A stretch of 29,945 bases of DNA from assembly GCA_036258735.1 (NCBI GenBank), contig DATADC010000146.1:1-29945 (forward strand), read 5' to 3'. A program made the translations under genes and the position numbers. Source of the DNA: JAPSGM01 sp036258735. Lineage in GTDB: Bacteria > Chloroflexota > Limnocylindria > QHBO01. Under the pieces are notes generated by a model. That model saw nothing but the letters and a program-made list of their open reading frames with translations, was not told the origin of the DNA and made no database searches. Below, piece by piece: positions 9,377 to 16,936 of the stretch; the first letter of the stretch is position 1; the number at the start of each line of letters is the position of its first letter.

Positions 9377-10915
9377 TCACTCGCGCTGGAGCGTCAGCCA
9401 CTCCGCCATGACCGCACCACCGATGGGAGCCGCGCGTCCAGAGCCGCTGCCCCCACCCTCCACGATGACAGCCACCGCGATGCTGGGCGTGGCCCCGTCC
9501 GCGGCGTCCGCGAAGCCGATGAACCACGAGTGCGGCTCGATGCCCGGCCCGCGCTCGGCGGTGCCGGTCTTGCCCGCAGTCCGTACCTCGCCGACCCCGA
9601 AGTTGGCCACGTTCGCCTCGCCGGCGTAGAGCTGGCCCAGCTCGCCGTGGACCGCGTCGACCATGGCGCTGCGGACCTGCTGCGCCGCGGTGGCGTCGAT
9701 CACGCGCTCACCGCCACCCCCGTATTCCTCCAGAACTCTCTCCGAGGGTCCGCCGCGCGGGTCTTCGGCGTGCAGCCGGACGTCGCGCACCACGTACGGC
9801 TGGGGCAAAACGCCGTCGTTGGCGATTGTCGCCGCGACGAGTGCCATCTGGACCGGCGTCACCGCCACGCGGCCCTGTCCGAAGGAGGCCTGCGCCAGCT
9901 CGGCGAGGTCCTGGAACGGCGCGCAGTCGCCGTCCACCTCGGCGCTGACGTACGACGGCGCCACCGGCAGGCCGCGCTGCTCGGTCCCCACCCACAGCGG
10001 CTGGCAGAAGCCGAAGCGACGCGCGTACTCGAGGTAGCGCTCGGGACCGATCTCCAGGCCCACGTGCGCGAAGAAGATGTTGCTCGACACCTGGATCGCC
10101 GGCGACAGCGGCCACAGGGCGGGTTGTACGGCGCCCAGGTCGTGCTCGAGCACGCGGAAGCCCTGCACCACGAACCCGTCGCGCTCCTGGCGCGGCTGGT
10201 CGGCAAACGTGGTCTGTGGCGTGATGGCGCCCGAGTCCAGCGCGGCGGCCGCGGTCAGCACCTTCATGATCGAACCCGGCGTGTATCGGCCCTGGCGGTC
10301 GCGGGCCACCAGCGGGTTGTCCGGCGCATTGGTGATGCGGCGCATCGGTTCCGCGGCCGCCTCCGGGACGCCGGAAATCGGGGTGGCATCGAACGTGGGC
10401 GTCGAGACCATGGCCAGCACCGCGCCGGTGGCCGGGTCGAGCGCGACGACGGCGCCGACGTCGGACCGTAGTTGCGCGGCGACGAAATCCTGCAGCCGAC
10501 GATCGATGGTCAGGGTCAGGTCACGGGGCGGCGTCTGGCGGGCGAGGATGTCGTTGACCAGCTCGTTCAGCGGGTTGGGGTCCGCCCGGCCAGTCAGGAT
10601 GTCGTCCCAGGCGCGTTCGACGCCGGTGGTGCCGAAGCGCAGGCTGGCATAGCCGATGACGTGGGTGAACGCCGGATCCACGTAAGTCCTGCGGCTGATG
10701 CCGTCCACCACCCGGCTCGAGGCCAGCAGCTCGCCCCGGGCGTCGAAGATCGATCCGCGCAGCGCGCTGCGCCGAGCCGCGATGACCTGCGGGTTGTCCT
10801 GGCGCGCGGTGAGCGCCGGCGCCTCGAGGACCTGCCACCAGGCCAACCCGGCCGAGACGATGGCGAACGACAGGAGCAGGTACAGCGCCAAGCGCCGGAC
10901 GTTGGTGGCGATCAA
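9377..10915 (-). CDS. pbpA: Class B penicillin-binding protein (PbpA-like transpeptidase)
   Basis: A 512-residue bitopic transpeptidase that crosslinks peptidoglycan. A cytoplasmic stub and one transmembrane helix (about 8-27) precede a short non-catalytic region and the transpeptidase domain. The three active-site motifs are intact: S215-x-x-K218 in YTPGSIMK, S277-S-N279, and K449-T-G in TAGKTGTAERG. It lacks the long N-terminal region and the PASTA repeats of many FtsI proteins, which fits the mycobacterial PbpA group. The start is assigned to TTG at 10915, overlapping the rodA stop as TTGA with GGAGAGGG upstream. A longer open frame extends upstream but runs antiparallel in sense through rodA and is not real. 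It is the expected partner of the adjacent RodA glycosyltransferase. Confidence 0.93.
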   Translation of the reverse strand: MIATNVRRLALYLLLSFAIVSAGLAWWQVLEAPALTARQDNPQVIAARRSALRGSIFDARGELLASSRVVDGISRRTYVDPAFTHVIGYASLRFGTTGVERAWDDILTGRADPNPLNELVNDILARQTPPRDLTLTIDRRLQDFVAAQLRSDVGAVVALDPATGAVLAMVSTPTFDATPISGVPEAAAEPMRRITNAPDNPLVARDRQGRYTPGSIMKVLTAAAALDSGAITPQTTFADQPRQERDGFVVQGFRVLEHDLGAVQPALWPLSPAIQVSSNIFFAHVGLEIGPERYLEYARRFGFCQPLWVGTEQRGLPVAPSYVSAEVDGDCAPFQDLAELAQASFGQGRVAVTPVQMALVAATIANDGVLPQPYVVRDVRLHAEDPRGGPSERVLEEYGGGGERVIDATAAQQVRSAMVDAVHGELGQLYAGEANVANFGVGEVRTAGKTGTAERGPGIEPHSWFIGFADAADGATPSIAVAVIVEGGGSGSGRAAPIGGAVMAEWLTLQRE

Positions 10916-12279
10916 TCGACGCGGCCCTCTCCGGGTCCGGCGATCGCCGAGCGGTGCGAGATGGACAGCAGCAGGCCGACGACCACGCAGCTGGCCAGCA
11001 GGCTGGAGCCGCCGTAGCTCACGAACGGAAAGGTGATGCCGGTGAGCGGGATGAGCTTCACGTTGCCCGCCACGATGATCAGCGTCTGGAGGCCGATGCT
11101 GGTGGTGAGGCCCACGGCCAGCATGGCGCTGAAGTCGTCGCGCGCCAGCATGGCAATGCGCAGGCCACGGAAGACCAGGGCCAGCGTCAGGGCCAGCAGC
11201 GCGAAGGCACCGATCAGCCCCAGCTCCTCGGCCACGGCCGCGAAGATGAAGTCGGTCTCCAGGGCGGGGATGGGCAGGCGGCCGGAGACGGTCGGCAGTC
11301 CCTGACCGAGGCCCTCGCCGAACAGCCCACCGCGGGCGAAGGCGTGCAGCGCCTGGACCGTCTGGTAGCCGGCGCCGGTCGGATCGGCGAACGGGTCGAG
11401 CCAGTTGTCGACGCGCGTACGCACGTGGCCGAACAGGTTGTAGGCCACGTAGGACCCGGCCACGAACAGCAGGATGCCCAGCAGCACGTAACTCCGCCGG
11501 CCGGTGGCCACGAACAGCATGGTCAGGAAGATGCCAAGGAACAAGAGCGCGGTGCCCAGGTCGCGCATGACCACCACGACCAGCATCACGATCACGAAGA
11601 TGGCGACCATCGGCAGCAGGTAGGGCAGGGGCGGGATGCTGACCGGACCGATGCGCAGGTTGGCGCCAGTCAGCAATGCCCGGTTCTCGGCCAGGTAGCC
11701 CGCGATGAAGACGACCAGGACGACCTTGATCGCCTCGGTCGGCTGGAAGCGCACCGGCCCCAGCGCGATCCACAGCCGCGCCCCGTTCTCCTCCACGCCG
11801 AAGAGGAAGGTCAGCACCAGCAGGGCCGCCCCGCCGATGGCCCAGCTGTACTTGTAGTGGCGCAGGAACCCGTCGTCGCGAAGCCCCATCGCCACCGCCA
11901 CCATGGCCACCAGCCCGATCCCGAACCACAGGAGCTGCGTCTCGGCCATGCCGAGCTCCAGCCCGAAGGCGCGCGTGCCGCGCAGCTCCTGGGGCAGGCG
12001 GTTGAGCATGACCAGGCCGATGCCGCCAATGGTCGCCACCAGCGGCAGCAGCAGTGGATCGCCGCGATGGCCGGCCAGGACGAGGACGAAGTGGGCAGCG
12101 AGCATCATGACCACGTAGACGGCGGCCGGCCCCAGCGGCCCCAGGTCCAGGCGGCCGGCCTGCGCGATGTGCGACACGGCGAAGCCCAGCGGCACGAGTA
12201 ACGCCAGCGGCAGCAGCATGCGCAGCTCCGGCCAGCGCCACGCCACGCGCGGCGAGGTACGGCTGACCCTAGCGCTCAA
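10912..12279 (-). CDS. rodA: SEDS-family peptidoglycan glycosyltransferase (RodA/FtsW)
   Basis: A 455-residue integral membrane protein of the SEDS family, which polymerises lipid II into glycan strands. About ten to twelve transmembrane segments are evident. Family motifs include ARLWIALGPVRFQPTEAIK, MRDLGTALLFLGIF with a conserved Asp, the loop region RVDNWLDPF, and the C-terminal signature LTGITFPFVSYGGSSLL. The TTG at 12279 is chosen because AGGA lies a few bases upstream and the frame overlaps the fhaB stop by 11 bp. Its neighbour pbpA encodes the cognate transpeptidase, as in the actinobacterial fhaA-fhaB-pstP-rodA-pbpA-pknA-pknB cluster, which is why I prefer RodA over FtsW. Confidence 0.93.
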   Translation of the reverse strand: MSARVSRTSPRVAWRWPELRMLLPLALLVPLGFAVSHIAQAGRLDLGPLGPAAVYVVMMLAAHFVLVLAGHRGDPLLLPLVATIGGIGLVMLNRLPQELRGTRAFGLELGMAETQLLWFGIGLVAMVAVAMGLRDDGFLRHYKYSWAIGGAALLVLTFLFGVEENGARLWIALGPVRFQPTEAIKVVLVVFIAGYLAENRALLTGANLRIGPVSIPPLPYLLPMVAIFVIVMLVVVVMRDLGTALLFLGIFLTMLFVATGRRSYVLLGILLFVAGSYVAYNLFGHVRTRVDNWLDPFADPTGAGYQTVQALHAFARGGLFGEGLGQGLPTVSGRLPIPALETDFIFAAVAEELGLIGAFALLALTLALVFRGLRIAMLARDDFSAMLAVGLTTSIGLQTLIIVAGNVKLIPLTGITFPFVSYGGSSLLASCVVVGLLLSISHRSAIAGPGEGRVD

Positions 12280-12712
12280 GGCGCATCCTGACCCGCCCGA
12301 TGGTCAGCTCGTCCCCGTACGACAGCGCGACCGGGCGGTCGATGCGGTGTCCGTTGACATACGTCCCGTTGGTGCTGCCCTGATCCTCGACGAACCATCC
12401 GCGCCCCCGGAAGGTCAGCATGGCGTGGCTGGCGCTGACGAAGTCGTCCTCGATGTAGATGGTGTTGTTGACGTTGCGACCGATGGAGTTGATCGGCCCC
12501 AGCGAGATGGTCCTGCCCACGGGAGGCACATCCTCCGGCGACTCCAGCACGGCCAGACGCCCGAGCCCCGCCTGGCTGGCCAGCTGCGCCTGCTCGGCGG
12601 TGCGCAGGTCTCGGAGCAGCGAGCGCGCGAAGCCGAGCAGGATCAGGTAGAGGATGGCCAGGAAACCGAGCTGAAGCACCAGCAGCAGGATCCGCAGGAC
12701 CTCGCCCGTCAC
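12269..12712 (-). CDS. fhaB: FhaB-like membrane-anchored FHA-domain protein
   Basis: A 147-residue protein with one N-terminal transmembrane helix (about 7-28), a charged juxtamembrane stretch and a C-terminal FHA domain (about 68-145). The phosphothreonine-binding residues are in place: G78-R79 in SIGRN, S93 and H96 in FVSASHAML, and N115-G116 in GSTNGTYVNG. FHA domains bind phosphothreonine, so this protein should recruit a phosphorylated partner to the membrane beside RodA and PbpA. The GTG start overlaps the fhaA stop (GTGA at 12712-12709), with AGGTG upstream. Size and topology match mycobacterial FhaB (FipA). Confidence 0.92.
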   Translation of the reverse strand: MTGEVLRILLLVLQLGFLAILYLILLGFARSLLRDLRTAEQAQLASQAGLGRLAVLESPEDVPPVGRTISLGPINSIGRNVNNTIYIEDDFVSASHAMLTFRGRGWFVEDQGSTNGTYVNGHRIDRPVALSYGDELTIGRVRMRLER

Positions 12713-13467
12713 CCGCGCACCTGGAACTCGATGTTGGTCGAGCCGATGCGGATCCGATCGCCGGGCCCGAGCGCGATCTCGCTGACCGGCTGGCCGTTGA
12801 CGAAGGACCCGTTGCGGCTGCCGAGGTCCGCGAAGCTGTAGGCGCCGTGCTGGAGCTTGAGCTGGCAGTGGTGCCGGCTGACCAGCGGGTCGTCCACGAT
12901 TACGTCGTTGTCGCTGGCGCGCCCGATGCTGATCAGCGCGCCGCCCAGGTCGAACTGCACCGGACGCGCTCCATCGGTCTGTACCAGGAGGTAGGCGCGC
13001 GTGGCGGATGATGGCGCGGCGGCCTCGGGGCCGGGACGCGCGAAAACCATGGTGTCCGAGGCGGCTGGGAGTGGCTCGTCCGGCCGCACGCGGTCCCCGG
13101 ACTCGTCGACCACGTTGGCCGCCACGCGGATGTCGCCGCGCGGGACGCCTGGGTCGGGCCGGATTCGCACCCGGGGTCGCGCGACCAGGGTGTATCGCTC
13201 GTGTCTTGCACGCGCCACAACGCCGTGCGCCAGGTCGTCCTCCAGCGAGCCGCGATAGGACTCGAAGCCGGCGTAGTCCCTGGGATTCAGGTGCAGCTCG
13301 TAGTGGTTGGGCACGATGACGCCATCGGTCCTGAAGGACTTGTTGGTGTCCATCGCCCGCTCGATGCGCTTCGCCAGCGACACGGGTTGCAGCGAGGCCC
13401 CCAGCCGTCCGGCAGGGGCCTCGAACAGCCGCTCGAAGAAGGCCTCCAGCGTGGCCAGGATGCCCAC
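12709..13467 (-). CDS. fhaA: FhaA-like protein, DUF3662 plus FHA domain
   Basis: A 252-residue soluble protein. Residues 1-120 form the FhaA N-terminal domain (DUF3662): GILATLEAFFERLFE, GASLQPVSLAKRIERAMD and VPNHYELHLNPRDY. A linker follows, then a C-terminal FHA domain (about 158-250) with G182-R183, S197-R-H-H and N219-G220. The linker contains DTMVF (T139), which resembles the phosphothreonine stretches of GarA-type FHA proteins; that reading is a guess. It is the first gene of the envelope operon, starting with GTG 6 nt after a -10 box and with no Shine-Dalgarno. No Ser/Thr kinase or phosphatase gene occurs in the window. Confidence 0.93.
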   Translation of the reverse strand: MGILATLEAFFERLFEAPAGRLGASLQPVSLAKRIERAMDTNKSFRTDGVIVPNHYELHLNPRDYAGFESYRGSLEDDLAHGVVARARHERYTLVARPRVRIRPDPGVPRGDIRVAANVVDESGDRVRPDEPLPAASDTMVFARPGPEAAAPSSATRAYLLVQTDGARPVQFDLGGALISIGRASDNDVIVDDPLVSRHHCQLKLQHGAYSFADLGSRNGSFVNGQPVSEIALGPGDRIRIGSTNIEFQVRG

Positions 13468-13473
13468 CGGCCG

Positions 13474-13482
13474 ATGCTAGCA
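13474..13482 (-). promoter_or_regulatory. Extended -10 promoter of the fhaA operon
   Basis: The minus strand reads TGCTAGCAT, an extended -10 (TGn plus TAGCAT). It ends 6 nt before the GTG start of fhaA, so the transcript would begin at or beside the start codon. No recognisable -35 lies 17 bp upstream. The same TGCTAnnnT form precedes valS, clpX and the genes starting at 17773 and 28547. Confidence 0.5.
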
Positions 13483-13516
13483 CGGGCGTTCCCGCGTGCT
13501 CGATGCGGCGCGATTC

Positions 13517-13564
13517 GGGGTACGAACGCCGCCGATAGGGGTACCAACGCCGGTGTGGGACACC
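13517..13564. promoter_or_regulatory. Direct repeat and inverted repeat in a divergent promoter region
   Basis: The 14-mer GGGGTACGAACGCC (13517-13530) recurs as GGGGTACCAACGCC (13538-13551) with one mismatch. The start-to-start distance is 21 bp, two helical turns. It is followed by the inverted repeat GGTGT-GGG-ACACC (13552-13564). The set lies between the fhaA promoter and the TATACT box of the 13630 gene, where an activator or shared regulator would bind. No regulator can be named. Confidence 0.45.
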
Positions 13565-13578
13565 TTGAAGGGCGTGCT

Positions 13579-13584
13579 TATACT
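13579..13584 (+). promoter_or_regulatory. -10 box upstream of the 13630 zinc-ribbon gene
   Basis: TATACT matches the -10 consensus in five of six positions and is preceded by TGCT. It predicts a start near 13591 and a leader of about 40 nt. No clear Shine-Dalgarno precedes the ATG at 13630 and no strong -35 is visible, so activation through the repeats just upstream is plausible. Confidence 0.4.
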
Positions 13585-13629
13585 GGCCCTCCCTGACGGC
13601 TGCCCGCATTTGGGAACCCTGGTACGCAT

Positions 13630-15180
13630 ATGCCCGAAGCCCTGACCGAGTCATTCTGCGAGCGGTGCGGCACTCGGTACGAGTTTGCCGCTCCCACGCG
13701 GCTCAACCCGCTTCGGAAGACCCGCGGCCTGGTGTCGGGCCTGCGCAACTACATCATGAGCCAGGACGCGCTGTCCGATGCCGTCGGCGACGCGATGCGC
13801 TCCGAGGAGGAGGCGCTCGCCGCGAAGCAGCTCGAGGCATTCCACGAGTCGTTCAACTTTTGTATCCAGTGTCGCCAGTACACCTGCCTCAACTGCTGGA
13901 ACGACGCCGCTGGCCGCTGCCGCACGTGTGTCCCCGTCGCGGGGACCGATGACCTGATCGAGCGCTTCGAAGCGTCGTTCAGCGCGCAGCATGCCGGCGG
14001 CGCGGTGGCCGAGCCGTCGGTCGAGCTCGACGCTACCGACGTGCATCGACGGCTGGGGGTCGAGGCGTGGCCCAGCGAGGACCTCACCGCCGGCGCCACG
14101 AACGGGCGCCCCTCCGTCGAGTGGCCGGCCGCTGAGCTGCCTGAGCCGGCGGGCGAGGCGGCGACCGAGGCGCTTCCCGTCGAAGCGGCGACCGAACCGG
14201 AGGTCGAGCCCGAGATCGAGCCGGACCTTGTCGCCGCCGAGAGCGAGCCAGTGGTCGCCGATGCCGAACCCGAACCGGAGCCCGTGGCCGCCGAACTCGA
14301 CCCCGAGCCCGAAGCAGCGGCAGCCGAGGCCGAGTTGGAGCCGGAGCCGCAGTGGCCGGAGCTACCGACCGTTGAAGCCGAGGCCGAGGTCGAAGCCGAG
14401 GCCGCTGCAACCCGCCCGATCAGCTGGGAGGACGACGCGTTCTTCGAGCTCGAACCCGAGGCCGAGCCGGAGTTTGTGGCGGCAGAGGTTGAGCCCGAGG
14501 CCGAGCCGGTGGCCGCGGAGGCCGAGCCTGAGCCCGTCGTGGCCGCGGCCGAGCCGGAGCCTGTGGCGGCGGAAGCCGAGCCCGAGCCCGAGCCGGAGCC
14601 TGTTGCGGCAGAGATGGAGGCGGAAGCGGAACCAGAGCCTGAACCGGCGGCCGCGGAGGTCGAAGTCGAGCCCCAGCCCGAACCACAGACCGCCGAACCC
14701 GAGCCCATCGCGGCGGCCGCCGAAGCGCCGGAGCCGGAGGAGCTGCGGCCGGCGGCCGAGCGCCCGGCGCCTCGGCCCATCCTGCCGATCAGCGAGACCA
14801 TCCTGCGCATCCCGACGCGGGAGCCGCCGACCCCGGCCGAGCAGGAGCGCGTCGCCGAGGCGGCGGACCCGGCGTTGGCCGCGCGCCGGGCGAAGCTGGA
14901 TCAGCTTGGGCTCGGCGATCCCGGCCAGGGGCCCGTCAGCAGTCGTCCGAACGTGCTGCCATACCGCTCGAGCGCTGCATCGGTCCATCCGGCCGAGATG
15001 GCGGCCAGGGCCGCGGGTGGTGACGCGTTGAGCGGCTCGTTCTGGGAGGCATCGGCGCGCGAAGTGGCGGGAGTCATGACGAACATCGGCGTCCAGTCAT
15101 GCGCGCACTGCGGCCTCTCGCTATCGGCTTCGGCCAGGTTCTGCCGCCGCTGCGGCACCCAGCAGGCGCGATCCGCCTGA
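13630..15180 (+). CDS. Protein with zinc-binding motifs at both ends and an acidic Glu/Pro/Ala-rich middle
   Basis: A 516-residue protein that I do not recognise as a named family. The N-terminus has four CxxC pairs, C10/C13, C78/C81, C86/C89 and C97/C100, likely binding two zinc ions. Residues of roughly 160-400 are low complexity, built from irregular EPEPVAAEAE-like units, strongly acidic and surely disordered. The C-terminus is a compact zinc ribbon, C491/C494 and C505/C508 (CAHCG...FCRRCG). It has no signal peptide or membrane helix. It is divergent from the fhaA operon and convergent with the fmdB gene. The middle could act as a long flexible linker between the two zinc modules; binding partners are unknown. 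Confidence 0.85.
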   Translation: MPEALTESFCERCGTRYEFAAPTRLNPLRKTRGLVSGLRNYIMSQDALSDAVGDAMRSEEEALAAKQLEAFHESFNFCIQCRQYTCLNCWNDAAGRCRTCVPVAGTDDLIERFEASFSAQHAGGAVAEPSVELDATDVHRRLGVEAWPSEDLTAGATNGRPSVEWPAAELPEPAGEAATEALPVEAATEPEVEPEIEPDLVAAESEPVVADAEPEPEPVAAELDPEPEAAAAEAELEPEPQWPELPTVEAEAEVEAEAAATRPISWEDDAFFELEPEAEPEFVAAEVEPEAEPVAAEAEPEPVVAAAEPEPVAAEAEPEPEPEPVAAEMEAEAEPEPEPAAAEVEVEPQPEPQTAEPEPIAAAAEAPEPEELRPAAERPAPRPILPISETILRIPTREPPTPAEQERVAEAADPALAARRAKLDQLGLGDPGQGPVSSRPNVLPYRSSAASVHPAEMAARAAGGDALSGSFWEASAREVAGVMTNIGVQSCAHCGLSLSASARFCRRCGTQQARSA

Positions 15181-15184
15181 CGGC

Positions 15185-15205
15185 ATCCGGCCACGGCGGC
15201 CGGAT
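15185..15205. terminator. Hairpin between convergent genes
   Basis: ATCCGGCC and GGCCGGAT form a perfect 8-bp stem around ACGGC. The element fills most of the 25-bp gap between the converging stops at 15180 and 15208-15206. It could end transcription in both directions, but neither side has a T tract, so intrinsic termination is uncertain. Confidence 0.4.
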
Positions 15206-15583
15206 TCAGTCGGTGGTGGGGGCCGGCTTCGGCGGAGCGGACCCGGCCGAGGGCGAATCCTTGCCGGTGGCGCCGCCCGACCCCGGGCCGGCGGAGGCGT
15301 CGCCCCCCGACGCCGTTCCGGTTGACTCGCTGGAGCCAGCGGGCTTGTCTGTCTTGGCGCCCGAGCCATCGGCCTTGGCGCCTTTCGACACGCTGGCCGA
15401 TGAGCTCGAACGCGAGTCGGTCTTGTAGAACCCGCTGCCCTTGAAGATGATGCCGGCGGGATACAGGATGCGCCGCAGCTCGCCACCGCAGACCTCGCAG
15501 GTGGCGGGGCCCTCGTCGGCCATGGCATGGATCACTTCGATCCGATGGCCGCAGCTGCGGCACTGGTAGTCGTACGTCGGCAC
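15206..15583 (-). CDS. FmdB-family zinc-ribbon protein
   Basis: A 125-residue protein. The first 52 residues are a classic FmdB (putative regulatory protein) zinc ribbon: MPTYDYQCRSCGHRIEV, then TCEVCGGELRRI, then IIFKGSGFYKTDSR. The remaining 70 or so residues are Ser/Gly/Ala/Lys-rich and disordered, as in many members. The cellular role of this family is not established; the name comes from a gene next to the formamidase operon of Methylophilus. The GTG start is set by homology, with only a weak purine stretch upstream. The 15584-15712 region upstream holds a CGGGGC/GCCCCG hairpin (15604-15620) that could terminate the preceding cpaE-like gene. Confidence 0.92.
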   Translation of the reverse strand: MPTYDYQCRSCGHRIEVIHAMADEGPATCEVCGGELRRILYPAGIIFKGSGFYKTDSRSSSSASVSKGAKADGSGAKTDKPAGSSESTGTASGGDASAGPGSGGATGKDSPSAGSAPPKPAPTTD

Positions 15584-15712
15584 GGGTCGGCTCTTCGTGA
15601 TTACGGGGCTGCACGCCCCGGGAGCAGCCCATCCGGAACGTGGGCTCGGCGCGCGCCGCGAATCATCGCAGGCGGCTGCGGGAGACGCAACGAACTCCGG
15701 CGAGCCGCCGCG

Positions 15713-16924
15713 TCAGGCGTTGGAGGCGTTGGAGGCGCGCGACACGAGCGACGACCACCACGGCCGACGTGCCGGCCGGCCGGAGGCCTGGACATGGCCG
15801 TCGGTGACGAGGCGGGCCACGTTGTGCAGGTCGGTGGTGATTTTCTCCTTGGGGAAGCGGGAGATGATCGGCGACCCCTCGTTGGACGCGATGACCGCCT
15901 TGGGCCCGTTGGAGACGATCGTGGCGCTCACCGGCAGCTTCAGCGCCTGCTCGATGTCCTGAACGCGGACGCCGTGATTAGCGCGGTTGACGATGACCTT
16001 GACCGAGTCGCGCAGTCCCACCTCGCGGGCGAGGTCCAGGAACTGCGCGCTGTTGCGGAGGGGCCCGACCTCGGGAGTCACGACCAGGAAGATCTCGTTC
16101 GACACGCTGAGCATTGCCATGGTGCGGTCGTCGTAGCCGGGGTGGTTGTCGACCACCACGTACGAGTGGTGAGTGCGGCCCCAACGCATGGCGGCCAGCA
16201 GCAGGTCGACGCTGACGCGCTCCGACTCGCCCGGATCGGTCCCCCACGTGAGGACCCGAACACCGGACTCGGGATGCTCCGTGGTCGCGTGCTCGAAGGC
16301 CGAATCGGTCCACTCCTCCGGCAGCGAGTCCGCCAGGTCGGCCAGGCCGAGGCGGTACGGGGCCGCGAGCACGGACGTGACGTTCCCCACCCCGACGTCG
16401 GCGTCGAACAGAAGCACGCTGCTGCGGGTCTGCTGGCGCAGCGCCACGGCCAGGTTGACGGCCACCGTCGTCTTGCCGACGCCGCCCTTCGGGGCGAAGA
16501 CGCTGATGACGTGCGCCTCGCCGATGGTGGCGCCTTCTGAAGTCGCGCCCTCGGTCCACCCGCCGGCGTCGGTGGGCATGTGCTGGCCGCCGCGGATCAT
16601 GAGTGCCTGGAGGCGGTAGACCAGCGCCTCGGTCGGGACCGGCTTGACGGCGTACTCGTCGAAGCCGGCGGCGGACGCGGTCGCGAAATCGGGGATGTTC
16701 TCGCCGAAGACCAGGAGCGTCGGAACCGGCTCGTCTCCGGCGCGCAGCTCGTCGTACAGCGCCGAGGCGCGCTCCTCCGGTAGGTCGCAGTCGATGACGG
16801 CGAGGTCTGGGCGGGCCCCAGCCGGCGTCAGGACGGTGAGGACGTCGAAGCCGGCGCGATCCAAGGCGGTGCTGTGGTCCGCGGTGTCCTCGCCCATGGC
16901 CAGGAGCACAGTGGGTCGCTGCAT
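15713..16924 (-). CDS. CpaE-like ATPase: atypical receiver plus MinD/ParA-type domain
   Basis: A 403-residue protein. Residues 1-110 form a response-regulator receiver fold: D45 aligns with the phospho-acceptor and K94 (KPVP) with the conserved lysine. However, the acidic pair after strand 1 is displaced and the usual Thr/Ser is replaced (LLVFGEN), so phosphorylation is doubtful. Residues 137-385 form a deviant Walker ATPase: PKGGVGKTT at 145-153 with signature lysine K146, FDADVGVGN at 173-181, and a VDNHPG segment at the switch. This matches CpaE/TadZ, which localises Tad pilus machinery, but no tad genes are here. A Shine-Dalgarno AAGGAT precedes the ATG. The Trp/Arg C-terminal tail (RRPWWSSL) could bind membrane. 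Confidence 0.88.
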   Translation of the reverse strand: MQRPTVLLAMGEDTADHSTALDRAGFDVLTVLTPAGARPDLAVIDCDLPEERASALYDELRAGDEPVPTLLVFGENIPDFATASAAGFDEYAVKPVPTEALVYRLQALMIRGGQHMPTDAGGWTEGATSEGATIGEAHVISVFAPKGGVGKTTVAVNLAVALRQQTRSSVLLFDADVGVGNVTSVLAAPYRLGLADLADSLPEEWTDSAFEHATTEHPESGVRVLTWGTDPGESERVSVDLLLAAMRWGRTHHSYVVVDNHPGYDDRTMAMLSVSNEIFLVVTPEVGPLRNSAQFLDLAREVGLRDSVKVIVNRANHGVRVQDIEQALKLPVSATIVSNGPKAVIASNEGSPIISRFPKEKITTDLHNVARLVTDGHVQASGRPARRPWWSSLVSRASNASNA

Positions 16925-16936
16925 GCGAATCCTTCA

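Noticed and set aside
10954..12201. Open frame of 415 codons on the plus strand, rich in Gln, His and Asp
   Set aside because: It is the mirror of rodA; its composition reflects the complement of codons for hydrophobic residues.
9377..12241. A 954-codon frame that would fuse extra sequence to PbpA
   Set aside because: The N-terminal half overlaps rodA in another frame and is Ala/Arg/Gly-rich noise; PbpA homology begins just after the rodA stop.
14101..14760. Possible tandem repeat or CRISPR-like array
   Set aside because: The repetition is at the level of Glu/Pro/Ala codons in one open frame, with irregular units and no constant repeat or spacer length.
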